Positions 22,820-36,833 are shown, numbered from the stretch's first letter. The stretch: 64,000 nucleotides of DNA from Sipunculus nudus (GCA_026874595.1 CM049313.1:66470159-66534158), one strand, 5' to 3'. Translations and numbers: made by a program. Notes: generated by a model from the letters alone, not told the origin.

Positions 22820-25330
22820 AGTTAAAGGGAGTTGAACTTCGGCATCTGTCCAAAAAAGCACACTAAAATTACAATCTCAGAAACGGCTGGAGCTATCATC
22901 ACCAAATTTTATGCCAATGTTGGTCACATGAGTCATATCTGAAATTGAGGTATAGGGGGGGCCACCTGTATCGGCCTTTTTGTAGGGGGGTCATCAGTGC
23001 CGGTATCATACTGACGGCTACAAAAAACTTCTTCTCTGAAACCATATCACCGAATTGTTTGATATCGCACAGAAATGATTCTAGGGTAGTGCTTTCTGAA
23101 GTTTGTTCTAATGGTCTCAGTTCAGTGACTTTTGGCTGAGTTATGGGAGGCTGAATTTAGTCATATGCTGTAACAGCCCATTTTAGCTCAGTGGCTACAA
23201 AGATCTTCTTCTCAAAAACCACTGGGCCAAATTCTTAAATCTCGAACATTAATTATCCTTAGTTATTGATAATTCAAGTTTGTTCAAATGGTTTTGGTTA
23301 AGTGATTTTTGGCTGTGTTATGGGAAGCTTAACTTAGGCATTTTGCTGTATTTTCCCATATGAGTTATAAACCTGTAAAACGTTTTTTTGACTGATGCTA
23401 CTGAGGCCAATTTGTTAAATATATTACAAGAATAATCCCCTGAATAATTCTCACAATAATTGTCTTTTATGGTTCCAAATAATGAATTTTGGCTGAATTA
23501 TGAAGATTGAATTGAGTCATTTTACCATATATGTTAGCTGTGTGAAGCAGATACATCTAGCCTGGCACCTGTTTATCAGCATCCGTTGCATCATGCCTCT
23601 ATAGACATTTAAATTAAGGTTATCTATGGTTAATATTGACAAGAATATTTAAAAAAGCTCTTAAAAAATGTAGATTTATGATTTTAGATATTCCTCATGC
23701 CAGGCAATGTTTACAGTCACAGGTATACAGCTCTCTGTGGGTATATGAAGACGGCTGTACATGGATTATAAATAATTGGTATCCATACTCAACTTAATTC
23801 AAGATTTTGCCATCAGTGAGATGTATCTGTATTATAATTTTGCATTCAATATGCATCTGTAGTAATTTTTAGTGAACCTGTGAGCTAATGCGATGATGTG
23901 GCAGCGTCCGTCATCTGTACGTTAACCCATACTATTTCGAAAACAACTGGAGCTAACATCATGAAATTTAATGCAAAAAATTAGCCATCTGAAAAATTCT
24001 GCGTTTTCTTAGATTTTATAGAGAAAAAGTTTAAGTTGCAGATTTTTTGGTGCCACCTACATTGACCTGTTTTTTTATGGGCAAACCTTACAATTTTAGC
24101 CTCTTTTAGCTTAAAATATTAATGATGAAACTGTCAAGTTGAATCGTTAAATTTTTCAAAAGAATTATCCTAGGACATGGTTCTTTCAATCATATCAGAA
24201 AAGCTTACGTTGGTCTTATGGCCATTATTATGCCGATTTCAAACTGAGGACTGGAAAACTTCTTCTACAAAATTATTGTTTCAATTATAACTTCTGTAAC
24301 GTTGCACAAAAATTATTCTTAGATGGCCTTTGTTCAAGTTAACTTGAATAATTTTTGCCAGAATTATTGGACCTTTAACAATAAATGGACTGCATCTTTT
24401 ATCATTCTAGATATTTTGATAACAAGTTTATGAATAAGTCAGCTTGAAAAAAAAGCGTTTTAGCCAAAAACAGATTTACCAACAGGCCAAGATTGTGTTT
24501 GTATCTTTATATTGGTTGAGAAACTGTCAGCTGTTTCAGATTTGGCAACAGATCAAGAGTTCATTCAGTGCAGCCAGGATATAGGTCAATAGATAAATCA
24601 GTGCAGCCAAGCACAAAGCATGTGATCACCTCATCGGTGACATGTGAACACCTCATGGGCACCATATGATCACTTCATAGGTGTCATGCCCCTCAGGGCA
24701 GGGCCCCTGCATGAGCTTATGCAATGGTGTGGCTGCTATTTCAGATTTGGCAAAAGGGTAGAGGTCAGTCTGGATCTATTTATAGCTCTAACAGACTGCA
24801 AACTGTATCAAATTAAGCAACAGGTCAAGAGTTCAATCGGTGCAGCCAGGTATGGGTCAGGAGTTCACTCAGTGCAGTAGCTGCATTCTATTATAGCATT
24901 GACAGACAGTATACTGCATCAGATTTGGCACCAAAGTTCAGCCTGGATCTATTTATAGCTTTGGCAGAGTGCCAACTGTGTCAGATAATGCAACCGGTCA
25001 AGAGTTCACTCAGTGCAGGTACAGGTCAAAAGTTCACTCAGTCTAGCCAGGTGCAGGTCATTAGTTCACTCAGTGCAGTAGCCTTAGCCAGCAAATTTGT
25101 CACAGTTCACTCGGGGCAGCTGCCTTTCTCTCCTAAAGCCTGATCAGCCCCATGCACCAGACTCAAGGTAAGTTTGATGTATTGGCCTGATATTTTGACC
25201 TGTCTATACGTCTTTGATGGCTTTCTTGTTCACAAGACAGGTGTCGCCACCTACAGTGACTTTGCACAGTGTATATGCCTGCTTATTTCTACAGTGGAGT
25301 TTAAAATATCAGCCTGAAATTTGGCATAAA
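22820..25330 (-). mobile_element. Composite repeat element, copy B (inverted relative to copy A)
   Basis: It is the reverse complement of most of 15295-18010 minus the family-5 insertion. Examples are 25330 to 24480 against 15295 to 16178, and 24440 to 23880 against 17316 to 18010. It also holds several degenerate ~180-base modules (22820-23560) in which '...ctgaGTTATGGGAaGcTGAA' and 'tctcaaAAACCACTGGGCCA' recur. Confidence 0.6.
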
Positions 25331-25540
25331 TATACATATCGAATAGCTTTGTCGTATTCAAGACTGGTGGTGCCACGTACAGTAATTTTTGCACAGTGTG
25401 TGTCCCTGCTTATTTTCAGGAGGGGTTTGATATATCAGTCTGAAATTAGGCATATGTATATATCTCTGATAGCTTTGTTATATACAAGACTGGTGGTACC
25501 AGCTACAGTCATTTTTTTGTGTTGTGTGCACTCATGCCAG
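25205..25540. repeat. Three ~124-bp tandem units at the end of copy B
   Basis: The unit contains atagCTTTGTcgTATtCAAGAC, TGGTGGTGCCAC, TTTGCACAGTGTgT and ATATCAGcCTGAAATT. Because the unit is close to a multiple of three, it keeps a 154-codon frame open (25214-25678). That frame is not a gene. Confidence 0.75.
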
Positions 25541-25865
25541 AATTTCAGCAGTGATGTGTGTGTAATTGTTTCTTATTCAAAATGTTTAGTACTTGCATTG
25601 TTCATATACATGAGAAGTAATGGTCCAGCATTGAAGCATTATACCTGGTGTATTTCCCAATGCACAGGTTCGCATTAGGTCTGTAGGAGTTGTTATGACT
25701 GACAGGCAGGTCAGTAGACTCCCTTTGTTCAAGTGGGCAATAAATAACCAGCATCAGTTGATGAAAGGATATTTGAGGTATACACTTCCACCATTTTCAG
25801 AATGCTTAGGATGATGATTAATGTTAAAGTTAAAGTTGTTTTATTTGTTTTTGTATGTTGTTGTT

Positions 25866-27324
25866 TACTATAAGTCACCTGAGCTATAGTCGTGGTCCAT
25901 TGTCCATCGTCCGTCCGTCTGTCTGTCTGTCCGTCCGTCCGTCCGTAAGACTGGCACGTTTCGACACCATTGGACCTACGAACCTGAAATTCGGCATACA
26001 GTTAGATGTCCCCAAAATCTCCTATCATGCCGAGAATTGGGTCAATAGGACTTTGTTCCTTCTAGATATTAAGGAAAAACCTCAATTTTTTTTATTAGAA
26101 ATCTATTTTCACACTTCAGGACTGCCTTATATCATAACCACTAATCTGGTTTTCTTCATATTTACCATAAATATTCCTCTATATAGTTCCTATGTACATG
26201 CCAGAAATTAAGTCAGTATTATTTAATTTAAAAAGTTATGGGCCCAAACATAATGGACATTGTAAACATATCAGGAAAGATATTTGGTCACTTAAGACCA
26301 AAAGTGTTAAAGGTAGGGACTTTTTTCCAGTAATACAACTTCAATTAATTAAAATTTAATTGTAAACCAAAAATTAGATCAAAATCTGTTAAATTATTTT
26401 TAAATATTGGCAGAAATATAAAATTGGTACCCTAAATTTTGGCCAAGGCACGTTTTTTTTCCTGTAAGTACTGTGGATTTAATTTTCACAGCATGTACAC
26501 ATAAGGATTTCATCTGTTTAAATCTGAAATTTGAAAATAAAAGCTGCAAAATTAGGCTAGTTATTGAATTTTTTTTGGAGGCTCTTGTATTCCCTTACAT
26601 TGTCAAGCAGTCCACTTTGGTCACTGTATGTCATTCAGTGCATATCTCTTTGCTCCCCAGGCTGTTGGCATAATGTTAGATGTCTCAAAGATCTCCTGCC
26701 AAGCTGAAAACTGGGTCTTTGCGACTTTGTTCCATTGAGAAAATCATATTTACACACTTCAGGACTGCCTAATATCAAAACCACTAATCTGTTTTTCCTC
26801 ACATTTACCATAAATATTCCTCTATAGAGTTCATATATGCATGTCAGAAATAAGGTCTGTATTATATAATTTTAAAAAAGTTATGGGCTAAAACATAATG
26901 CATTTTGTAAAAAATCAGAAAAGATATTTGATCGCTTAACACAAAACATGTTAAAGCTAAGGAGGCTCCTAACTCTCTCCACTGAGTTGAGCTTGATCAG
27001 GCTGTCTGCAGTTAATGCCATACCACAGGGAGCCTTTTTCTCTGGCAAACTTTTGAAAACTTAATTACCTTCACACATTATTTGTTTATGAAATGTTACT
27101 TTTATATAACACTTACCATAGGCCTATTTGTTCCCTTGGTGCATCACTAAATGGTTTAGTCATGTCCATTATTCTATAATTTACAGAGTTACATTTTAGC
27201 AGGGCCATTTTCTCATAGCTTTGCTAATGATAATATACATGAAAAACCAACAGAAATAAAAATATTTTGCAGTTACTAATATTTTCCAAAATTCAGCTGA
27301 GCGATGTGACCCATGGGTTCCTTG
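25866..27324 (+). mobile_element. HINE-like element (family 5), second copy
   Basis: It matches 16179-17314 in direct orientation from ACTATAAGTCACCTGAGCTA through (GTCCGTCC)n to CCCATGGGTTCCTTG. It is longer because the segment around ATGTTAGATGTC...ATCTCCTGCCAAGC is present twice (26000 and 26665). The first dozen bases of the 5' hairpin are lost. Confidence 0.7.
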
Positions 27325-27459
27325 TTTAATTACATTCTGTAGCAACCCCAGAGATATGACCTATTGTTCTGCGGCAATTTATGTTTTAAAGTGTTTTAAC
27401 AATATATATATACACTTGTAGTGTAGAATACTGGGTGTTTTGCGTTGCCATGAATATAT

Positions 27460-27462
<3 letters not shown>

Positions 27463-27495
<33 letters not shown>
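27463..27495. repeat. (GA)n microsatellite
   Basis: Pure GA run. The 120-codon frame across it (27440-27802) is spurious RERERE sequence. Confidence 0.95.
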
Positions 27496-27496
<1 letters not shown>

Positions 27497-28100
27497 CTTA
27501 TCAGCAAAGGTTGTTTTAGCAACATCAGCAAACAGCATAACACTAATCTCACACAAATGGTCATATGTGTATCCAAGGATGACGTCATAAGACATCTCTG
27601 CCGCAAACACACAGCCATGCTGTTTACCTTTTCCGAAGGCTTTTTGTTTGCAAGTCCCACAATAAATAGCTTACGTGTCTGCACTTTCAACGACTTCTAT
27701 CGGTTCGTCGTCCGTACGTCGTTTGCTTTCTCTTATAGATTTCTCGACACAATACCCATACCGTCACGTCAGTTGCACAAGAAGCAAAAGAAACTGACCT
27801 AGTAAAATTAAAATATTCTGATCATAGGATAAGCAAATGTTTAAAAGTCAACTCAGAGGAGCCTATTCCAATGTCTGACCTCCATTTTTTTAAATAATCC
27901 GTTCATTTAACTTTGTATAAAAATAGGCCAGAAAACGCTGACCCAACCGCACACCGGTTGTTTGTTTTGTTTATATACACGTATTTTTTTCAATATGAAA
28001 AAAAAATCGCCAAAATAATCCCATTCAAGATGGACGTCTGTCAGGAAGGCAGGCGAACCATAGCTTTGCAAAAGGGCGTTTAGGTGACCGTTTCAACTTC
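27496..28100. other. No recognisable gene or repeat
   Basis: Mixed-composition intergenic sequence. No supported coding or RNA feature is visible. Confidence 0.4.
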
Positions 28101-28106
28101 CTTCAT

Positions 28107-28117
28107 ATATATGTATG

Positions 28118-28195
<78 letters not shown>
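28107..28195. repeat. Imperfect (TA)n microsatellite
   Basis: TA repeats with interspersed TG and TTTA. Confidence 0.9.
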
Positions 28196-28201
<6 letters not shown>

Positions 28202-28967
28202 ACCAAACACCGTGGTCAACATGGTTTTCCCATTTGTCAAGATCAATGTTGTTTACCAAGCACAGACATCCGTCACAGAGGTGTGACCTAGAGTTCATCA
28301 GTATGTACCCGGAGTAATTCAGAAATCCCATAAATCCTATAGGAAAGGTAGGTGGATAGCCGGTTTTGTCTATAGGTTCGGTTGAGAAGTCTCTGTATTA
28401 AACTTGAAAAAAACTAAAACAAATGTCATGTGAAAATCAGGCTTTTCTGCAACCAAAGGACGATGTATGTTTTAAAAAACGTTTTATATGTTTGCCCGTG
28501 AATAAATATAATATATACAGAGTATTTATTTCATCCTTACAGTCCGGGATCGGCATGGAGCGGATGCCTGTGTTATAATTATCAATATTAATCGACAGTC
28601 CAAGTGAATTACATATACTGCATTTTTTTCTTAATTTTTTTTTATAAAGGGAACAGTTTAACGATAAAAAAAATTTTAAAAATCTTTGATCATCTGTAAT
28701 ATGTGCTATGAAAAAATGTAACGCCACATTGTTAAATATACCACACACGATTTTCATGCAAAATAAAAAGCTTCAGTGGTGACGTATCCCAAAAAATTAC
28801 CGTATTCTAGTTGTATCGTCAGTGATAACGGGTTGTTGAAGCGCAGCAAAATTTCAAACTAAGAACCATTGTGGGTAGTCTCTCTCGTCTTCTAGTCCTC
28901 AGACATAACTAACTTAATTTGTCTGCGATTCATTCTGACGTTTTTCCTCGTGTGTTTACAACTGTTT

Positions 28968-29260
28968 GTTGCCTCCGCCAGAAGTGTATGCGTTCATCCC
29001 AGTTTGTGTGCGTGTTTGTTCACAACATAACTCGCGCAATCATGGAAGGAACCCCATGAAAATTTTAGGGCATTTCGGGAATTGGCCAAGGAAGAATGGA
29101 CACTAAGCTATCGAAATGACCGTCAATGATGACCACGATTCGCCAGAAGAAAAAAAATATCATGGACCCGGACACAATCTCATTATCTTTTGAAGATGAT
29201 TATAATTTTCAAAGAAATAATGATATCTCACTTAAAGGAGTGCCTTAGTACGATGGAAAC
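28968..29260 (+). repeat. Fragment of a 'cctccgcc' HINE-like family
   Basis: TTGCCTCCGCCAGAAGTGTA, gtttgtgtgcgtgtttgtTCACAACATAACTCGCGCAAT and GGCATTTCGGGAATTGGCC match the order of blocks in the element at 56449-56855. This is a decayed relative with no clear 3' end. Confidence 0.45.
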
Positions 29261-29734
29261 TGTCATTGAATATGCTTGTCACTTTTTGTTACAAAAAAGT
29301 TATTAAATTTTTGTGGATGGTCAGTATGCAACGTGGGTGATCTGTGGCTATGATATTCAATGTTAATCAAGGTAGGCCATGATTGGTTGAATTTATTTAC
29401 ACAAATTTGGAAAGATATTTAATCTTAAAGATAAAATATTAAAAAGCAATGGTGACCATTTATTGTTCTTATTATGAATAGTGGTGCAGATTTTAGTGAA
29501 CTAACGCGATTTTTAAGACCACCGAATTTTTTTAATTAACAATTTAAAAATGAAAAAAATGGAGCAAAGTTATGTCGGATGTAATATCTAGAATTTCTAG
29601 CTCCTACCACTCAGACGCGTGATGATCAGTTGAAGGTACTCAATATTCAAGAAGCACGGACTGGGTTAAATGGTCGTCGTTCAACCCACCACACAGCCAA
29701 GGCCTGACTTTATATTACCTTAATATGATACCTC

Positions 29735-30667
29735 TAAAGTAGGCCGCACACAAAGCGGACGAGACGAGACGAGATCGGACCGGACTTGAATCCGGTCCGG
29801 TCCGCTCAGTTTGCGGCAGTTGGCGGACCGGACTGCCAGTCCGGGACCGCTCCGGACCCAGTCCTGAGCGATCATGACCATATCCAAATGTTTTGATATT
29901 TCAGGACTGGTCCTGAGTGGTCCGGTCCGCTTGAGTCCGCTCTGTTTGCGGGGGTTTTAGGACTAGCTAGGATCGGGACTTTGTCATTGACCAATGAGAG
30001 CAGCTCTATGAATCACATGATAGACGTACAAATGTGAAGATGGCGAATTAAGAGACGTTAAATAACGTGGGTGACACATGGAGTTTGGTGTACCTTTTAG
30101 CTATAAAGGGAAATACTTGCTAAAAAAATAGTGTTGCTCACCACATCTATCATCTAAATACAGCATAAAGGATTCACGTGTAATTGCAATTTAATATAAA
30201 AATAACAACCAAAGATATACTAGCTTCTGTTGATCATATTTCGATAGTTAAGTATGATCAAAACAGTAGTATTGCACATAAATATAGTTTCCTATTTATA
30301 TACAGAAAACTAAATTTAGAGTGATGTAATACAAAGCAAATACGTCATAGCACAATACCATTGTTTATATGTTTTATGATGACAGGTTAAGTTACCATAA
30401 ATTGAATAGATTGTAGATATCCAGGTTTATTTATAAATGGTAGTATATTACCTCAGATAGAGATGCCATAATTTTTGTATGTATGTATGTATATAATATA
30501 ATATAATATGAGTATCTTATTAAAAAATCCTATCGGATTCGCTCTGTGTGCGATCCCTCTAGGACCGGATCGGACTGGGAAAGATTGTGGCGGACTCTAC
30601 AGGATTTTCAGTCCTGTCTGATCCGATCCGATCTCGTCTCGTCCGCTCTGTGCGCGGCCTGCTTGGG
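29735..30667. mobile_element. GC-rich TIR element (MITE-like), ~930 bp
   Basis: Ends AAGTAGGCCGCACACAAAGC and the reverse complement of GCTCTGTGCGCGGCCTGCTT form ~50-base inverted repeats that continue through GGACGAGACGAGATCGGA. The interior holds further nested GGTCCGGTCCGCTC-type palindromes. It has no transposase. A hAT or PIF/Harbinger origin is possible; I could not define a target duplication. Confidence 0.65.
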
Positions 30668-30790
30668 GTTAGTACTCCTAAATTGTGGTACCACTTTTAT
30701 GCTACTGACCGTTTTGTAACGAACGTTTGACCTTATAGAACTATATGATAAGGGGTAAGGGCAACTTAAACGGGAATATCTTGGCTTCTG
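30668..30790 (+). repeat. Left arm of a ~120-bp inverted repeat pair
   Basis: It contains TGCTACTGACCGTTTTGTA, GTTTGACC, ATATGATAAGGGGTA and TTAAACGGGAATATC. It is the reverse complement of 32780-32900, suggesting the two ends of a ~2.2-kb element. Confidence 0.6.
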
Positions 30791-30860
30791 TCCCACTAAT
30801 TTTAAAAGAAATGCGTCAATGGAAAGTTCTTTAAAGGGCCAATCAGTATATATAACAGTA

Positions 30861-30866
<6 letters not shown>

Positions 30867-30936
<70 letters not shown>
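30867..30936. repeat. (TA)n microsatellite
   Basis: About 70 bases of pure TA. Confidence 0.95.
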
Positions 30937-30939
<3 letters not shown>

Positions 30940-32779
30940 TTTTAGACAGTCAAAATATCACATCCAGTCAAGTCTTAATTTTATATTCGCTTAAACTTTA
31001 GATTGGTCACTGAGACTATGCATCTTTATTATAAATCTTTGTATACTGGTAGTAGAAATGAAATTTTTTACCTGTTTCACTATTTTAAGGTCATTGAATT
31101 CACCCAGTTCAATTTAATTGGTTTAAATCAGCGAAATCTGTGCCTTATTACTCATCTAATCAATCATAGATGATACATTTTATGTTAAGTGTCAGTTTTA
31201 ACATGACAAATTGTTTAAGTTAGAGTAGAATCTATAATTATTTAGGAATCATCGTGTTACCTCTTTACACGACAATCAAACATGGAGAAATTAAGCGTAT
31301 TGCTAACCGTATTGATGTAAGGTATCAATTCGTACTGATATGTCTTTCGATCCATCTAGCCCTAGTAAAAAATACATTTTAACATTATTTTAAAAATTTG
31401 TTTTAGATTTGCTCTGATTTTAAATTTTAAATTGATCTAAATTTTTAAATAAATGCTTGAGTTTCTCCTGATATTACAAATATAAGGTATAAATTTGATG
31501 AGTTTTTGGCCATAGAAATGTTCTGGTACTCGGACCTCAAAATAAAAATTTAAAAGATATATATATATATATATAATATTATTTCTTATACAAAACGAAC
31601 GCTGACAAAAACATTGGCCTGAATTATAAATCTTGTTGATGCCGTAAGTGAAGTTCACTAAATATGCACTCACGAAACATTTTGTGCAAAAACAAATAAC
31701 AGTCCTTGAGGGTTTATTGGAGGTTTTCCCTTAGTTTATTTCTAGTTTATAATCTATTCATAAATGCAAACATTTTTTAAACAGATTTTGCATTTCATGT
31801 GTCTTTCGTCTTTTTTGTTTCCTTGAATGCAATATGTTTCTATATTTTGGTATTAAAGTATAAAATATCGTAAAATTGTGTAATATGTGCATAGAAGGTC
31901 ACAAATAGAATAGACCCTGTATAGTTTACATTTCTACCTATTCAAGGTGTAAATAAATATTTAAAATTTTTATTACAATTTTTCTGGTCATTTGTCGCAC
32001 AGAACCTTAATAGATGCTTTTACTATGGATTGGAAGATTGACATTTTCCACTATGTACTGTTTTGGGTAAGATTTAATTTTACTTCATTAAAAATTGTTT
32101 AACTCTTTTCAGTGTGACTGTAAGATAATAATGAGCAGAAAGTTTTATGATTTCAACCAAAAAGGGTAGATCAGATCCCGATCTTTATATTCAAACATTT
32201 TAAAAAAGTGTGCCATTACTCACTTGGTTATTCAGGAACATCTGAAGAAGAAAAGTCAAGCAATATACAGGTTTATCAGCTGAAACAATGAATCAATTAA
32301 AATTGTTCTAGGCATCCCGTGATAACTTTAAATGTTTCTTCTATTTATATAGAGTGTGTTTTATGTAAAACTGATCTGCGATACTCCTTGATACGCTCAG
32401 ATTGAAAACATGGTTTCAAATTGAAGGTGATGAGATAAAAAGTATATAAACCTCTTCCCTTATTTCCTTTTCGTGGTAAAGATGATGATATCACCAGGAG
32501 TATTTAATCTCATCTCACTTCATCAGTGCATATACTATATCAAAATATCAAAAAAAGAATTAAATTAACTGAGGTCTATTGCAGTTGAAATTATTCAAAA
32601 ATATCTTTTCCGCTAATTGTATGTATAGTTTACAATAGAGGTTCATGGTCTGAGTGACAAATTCAAAGTTATTTGCGAATTTAAAACAAATTTTATATTC
32701 TTTTTATTGGATGTGCCATTTTGATTTTGTAAAAATATATACGACACCTTATTTATAAAAAAAGGTTGGATATAAGCAA
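30937..32779. other. Interior between inverted arms, no gene seen
   Basis: AT-rich, with only short random frames. I recognise no transposase or other coding sequence. Confidence 0.45.
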
Positions 32780-32900
32780 AGATATTCCCGTTTAATAACC
32801 CTACCCCATATCATCGAAGCTCTGATGGTCAAACGTCCGCTACAAAACGGTCAGTAGCACAAAATTGATACCACAGTTGAGAATTCTAGCCCCTAGCAGG
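32780..32900 (-). repeat. Right arm of the ~120-bp inverted repeat pair
   Basis: It has TATTCCCGTTTAATAACCC, ATATCATCGAAGCT, GGTCAAACGTCCG and TACAAAACGGTCAGTAGCA, the mirror of the arm at 30668-30790. Confidence 0.6.
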
Positions 32901-35900
32901 TATGTATAAAGCTTCCGCTACGTATAAATCTACCATAATATCAAATCAGGTGGCTTGATCGATTTCAATTATTAGAGCCCCTACAGAAATGAGCTCCCGG
33001 ACTAGACGCAGAAATGTGAAATTTGATGACGGCAATTTTCAGCACCTCATGATAAGCCTCCGGCTACGTATTCAAACATTTAAAATTTTTTTTCCCTGAC
33101 ATTTCATCATTCAGGCTTGTCTTTTTTTTCTTTTGCTCTTTTTTTTATTTTGAAAGAGATATATACGAGCCGGTGAGCTTTTTTTATTGTCCCATAAATA
33201 ACCTTGGATTTCAACAGGGTTGCCACCATTTTTATTTGGTTAGTATTCAAACTTTAACGCTTAAGAAAAATATGAAAAGCTGGTATAGTTCAGGCCAGAG
33301 GGAAAGGCATCGCGGTCCATTAGTTCTCTATATATTCGACCCCATCCTCTACGCTTATATGCAATAGTGTAAACTTAGCATGTGGTCAATCCATGGGTCA
33401 GCTAAATTATCTGTTTCGGGGTATGAAAATTTCGTTTTACTTATATATGATGACTCCGCAGGTGTGGAGGCCCCATCCACTGCTAACTTTTGTTTTTGCA
33501 TGACTTCACAGTTTTCCCCGTTCACATACAAAATCGGATTAAGGATACTTTGCGGAAAACTAACAAAAATTGCAAAAATATGATAACTTTAAAGTAACTA
33601 ATATGAATATTTGGCACTCTGGTGCCCATATTGACAGCCATGTTTGCATCCATTTTGGATTTCTTTAAGACTTTAAATTTGAAATGCATCTGGCTGCTAA
33701 AACAACTTCTGTATAAGTAACTACATGTTATTTATGACCTTATAAAGAAAATCAAATATTCTGGACCGCCGTATTTGTCGCTGTCTTTGATTCTATATAG
33801 CGCTGTTAATTTTTAATTCTATTAACATACCAAAGAGGACACATAAAAATATCTAAAGGAGTGGTTGTTTAGTAATGGGAGTACAGGGGCCCCCTTAACA
33901 TATTATAGGTTCACGGTCATTAGGGGGCGCTGCCTCTTGCCTGAAAATAGTAAGGCCAAAATAAAAAAAAAGGTATTGTTCTCCGGCACTTTTTTTCAGA
34001 AATCAATGCGGGCGGGCGCTTTTCTTATTTTAAATTTTTTTGTATGTTTCGATAAAAATGTCAAATGATAAGGGAAAAGCATGAAAATAACAGTTTCATT
34101 TTGCTAAATAAGTGAAAGCATTACAAAACTATGGAAATTATATGGTTTTATCTTCTTGAAAGAAATATGGGAGCGGCAGCAGCTCAAAATTGGAAAGTTT
34201 TTGTTGAAAATCAAAATAAAAAGTTTTGATGTGGGGGTTTAAAATTGATGCGGGCGGTGCCTGAGAACCATACCTTTAATTTTTTTGGCCTAATACAGTC
34301 AGAATAATATGCTTTTAGTGAGCCTTCTTTGTATATTTTAGTTTTTGTATTAACGGAGATAACTGAGACGTTACACTCTGTCCTTATAAGATATTGGAGG
34401 ATGTCTCTGAGTCTCAAGAGTCTTCATCCAGAGTAAACTATTTTTAGCTTTTGACAAGCTGGCGGAATTCAAACCAGTTCCTGTCAGCTCCTTATTTGGG
34501 CGCCCCAGAAATAGGCCACGTCATTAAATCTGCTTGTAGTTGTAAAATAATTTCACATGAATGACAACTCAAAGCATTTGTAACTTGATCATTAATCCTA
34601 GTTTTTTATTGTATCAACTGTGCAAAATGTAATTGATTTTTTTTCACTGTCGCGGTTCTTTTACATAAGAAATGACTGTTCAACGATCCATTGTGCATGT
34701 TACATTAACCTCGTGCTATCCATAGCTTAGAATCAAATATGTGTTCAAGCACTTCCTAGGGAATACATTTCCACATTTTTTTACAATTGTTTTCATGATT
34801 GAAATACTAAGGACGCTAAACCGACCCATTTTGTGAAGAAGACTCATTCCGGTACAGAAAATCCATTGTGCATTTCATGTGTTGATAATACCCGAGAAAA
34901 TAAGAAAATTGAGATATGAAAATTGGTGGAAGGATTTCAAACACGCAAGATGATATAATTTCTTGATTTATTTTCATAACCTTTTGATCATTTATTTTTG
35001 CTTTTACCTTTAAGTATCACATGTTGTATTTCCAGCTTTATCATTTATGAGTCTTTTCAGGGGTCTGTTAACAATGGATTGAAACAGACGACTCGTCCGA
35101 CACATTACTGAAAGGCGAAACCTTTATTAAAATGTTAAATCTCAATTCACTTGAAAAATGAATTTGTAACTAAAACAATATCAAAACCGTGTAAGTTCCA
35201 TATATCGCATATCGGATTCCACTTTTTTATTGACATATTGAAAGCTGATCATATTTTCTATATCAAGAGCAGGCCACTAATCTTTAGGTCCCATCACCTG
35301 GAAAGACTGATATTTTGTCGGTGCATTAATAATAATATTACATTACGGTCATTATAGCAATGAGTATATATACTATATTATATACAACCAAGTATAATGG
35401 CAATAATATACAATGTGTTCTATCTTTTTTCTTAACATAATATCAATTTAAGGTCCGTATGAAGCAGATTATCTTGCGTTTCCTTTAGAATATCAGTAAA
35501 ACACTGTGTTTGTGTATCGCTGTTAGTAATGGTCAAAGTGTACATCTTTAAAAATATAAAATTCAAACTTTATGCATCGTATAGACAAACCCCGTAAATC
35601 GATGACACAAGCTTATTTTGCTTACGGTATTGTGACGCATGTATGTATTACGTTTTTAATTTACGTTAATTTACGGTTCCTTTGCTCTTATACAACGATG
35701 CTTATAATGCCCGTATATGTAAATGCAAATGTATTTGTACTGAACTAGAACAAACAATTAAAAAAGAAACCTGTTAAACAAGATATTTTTTATTTATTCA
35801 TGTCAGAAATTAGGCACACAAATAGCTCTTATTTATACCACAATTGTTACATGAAACAGAATATATCGAATAGAAATTCGATTTAGAATAGTTATGAAAA

Positions 35901-36830
35901 TTATATTACCGCCCCTCTGCGTGACATAAATCTTGGGAATTAGGTGTGCAATTTCACTTATTAGAATGCGTCTAGGAGTGAGAACTTAGCCGCATGAAAC
36001 ACATTTCGGAAGAAATAAATAAGCTGATAAAATCAACGTCCTTTTTAGCTCTGGAAAGAAAAATCCGTCATACCACCAAGTGAACGCCGAAAGGGAAAAA
36101 AAGTCCATACAGAAACGTGTCTTTTCGATTTACGTTTCCTAGCAATTTTTTAATATTAAAACTGTTTAAATTATAAATATACACTATCGTGACTTTTCAT
36201 GGCCAGAAATATTCACTTCCTAAAGTTTATTCAGGCATAAGCTAAATATGTCATATAAATTTTGTGTCTGAAATAAAATCATAGAAGCCGTCCAAGTACT
36301 GTCGAATTAGTTCTGCGATATCAGTTTCAAAGTGAAAATCTTTACTGTAATAGTAAACGAGCAGTTATATTCAAAGAATTTAAATTAATTTTGTTCATAC
36401 AAGCATTAGTAATTACATCAGCGTGGATCTAGCATGTCCCGTTGTGAATTCATCTGTTCGGTGTTGTTGTTTGTTTTAATTGATGGTATTATCATTGCGA
36501 CTTTCTGTGTTATTTGGTGACAGCACAATCCGGGCACTCTCTGCGGCAATGACGTCAAACAACAGAGACATCAAACAATGGAGAAGTGAAGGCGAAGCTT
36601 GTCTGGGAAGGCGTCCACACAGGATGCAACACAAACATGTTTGGATGGCGCTGAAAGTAAACATAAAATTACCAAAATGAGCATAAACGGAAAAATGTAT
36701 AGGCTTATGAATGGTCTGAAAGCTACGACAGTAATGAAAACCCTAATTATACACATAAAATACTAGTGTTGTTGATAAAGATGTTACTAAAACTGCTATT
36801 ACTTCTACTACCGCATACTCCTGCTCTTAC
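32901..36830. other. Intergenic sequence without recognised features
   Basis: Mostly AT-rich. The open frames are under 70 codons and lack family resemblance. Nothing supports a gene, tRNA or complete element. Confidence 0.4.
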
Positions 36831-36833
36831 TTT

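Noticed and set aside
25214-25678. 154-codon plus-strand frame
   Set aside because: It is made of three ~124-base repeat units of composite element B, which also exist in non-coding orientation at 15295.
27440-27802. 120-codon frame
   Set aside because: Seeded by a (GA)n microsatellite, with no protein-like composition beyond it.
28437-28757. 106-codon minus-strand frame
   Set aside because: AT-rich chance frame with no start context, splice evidence or family resemblance.
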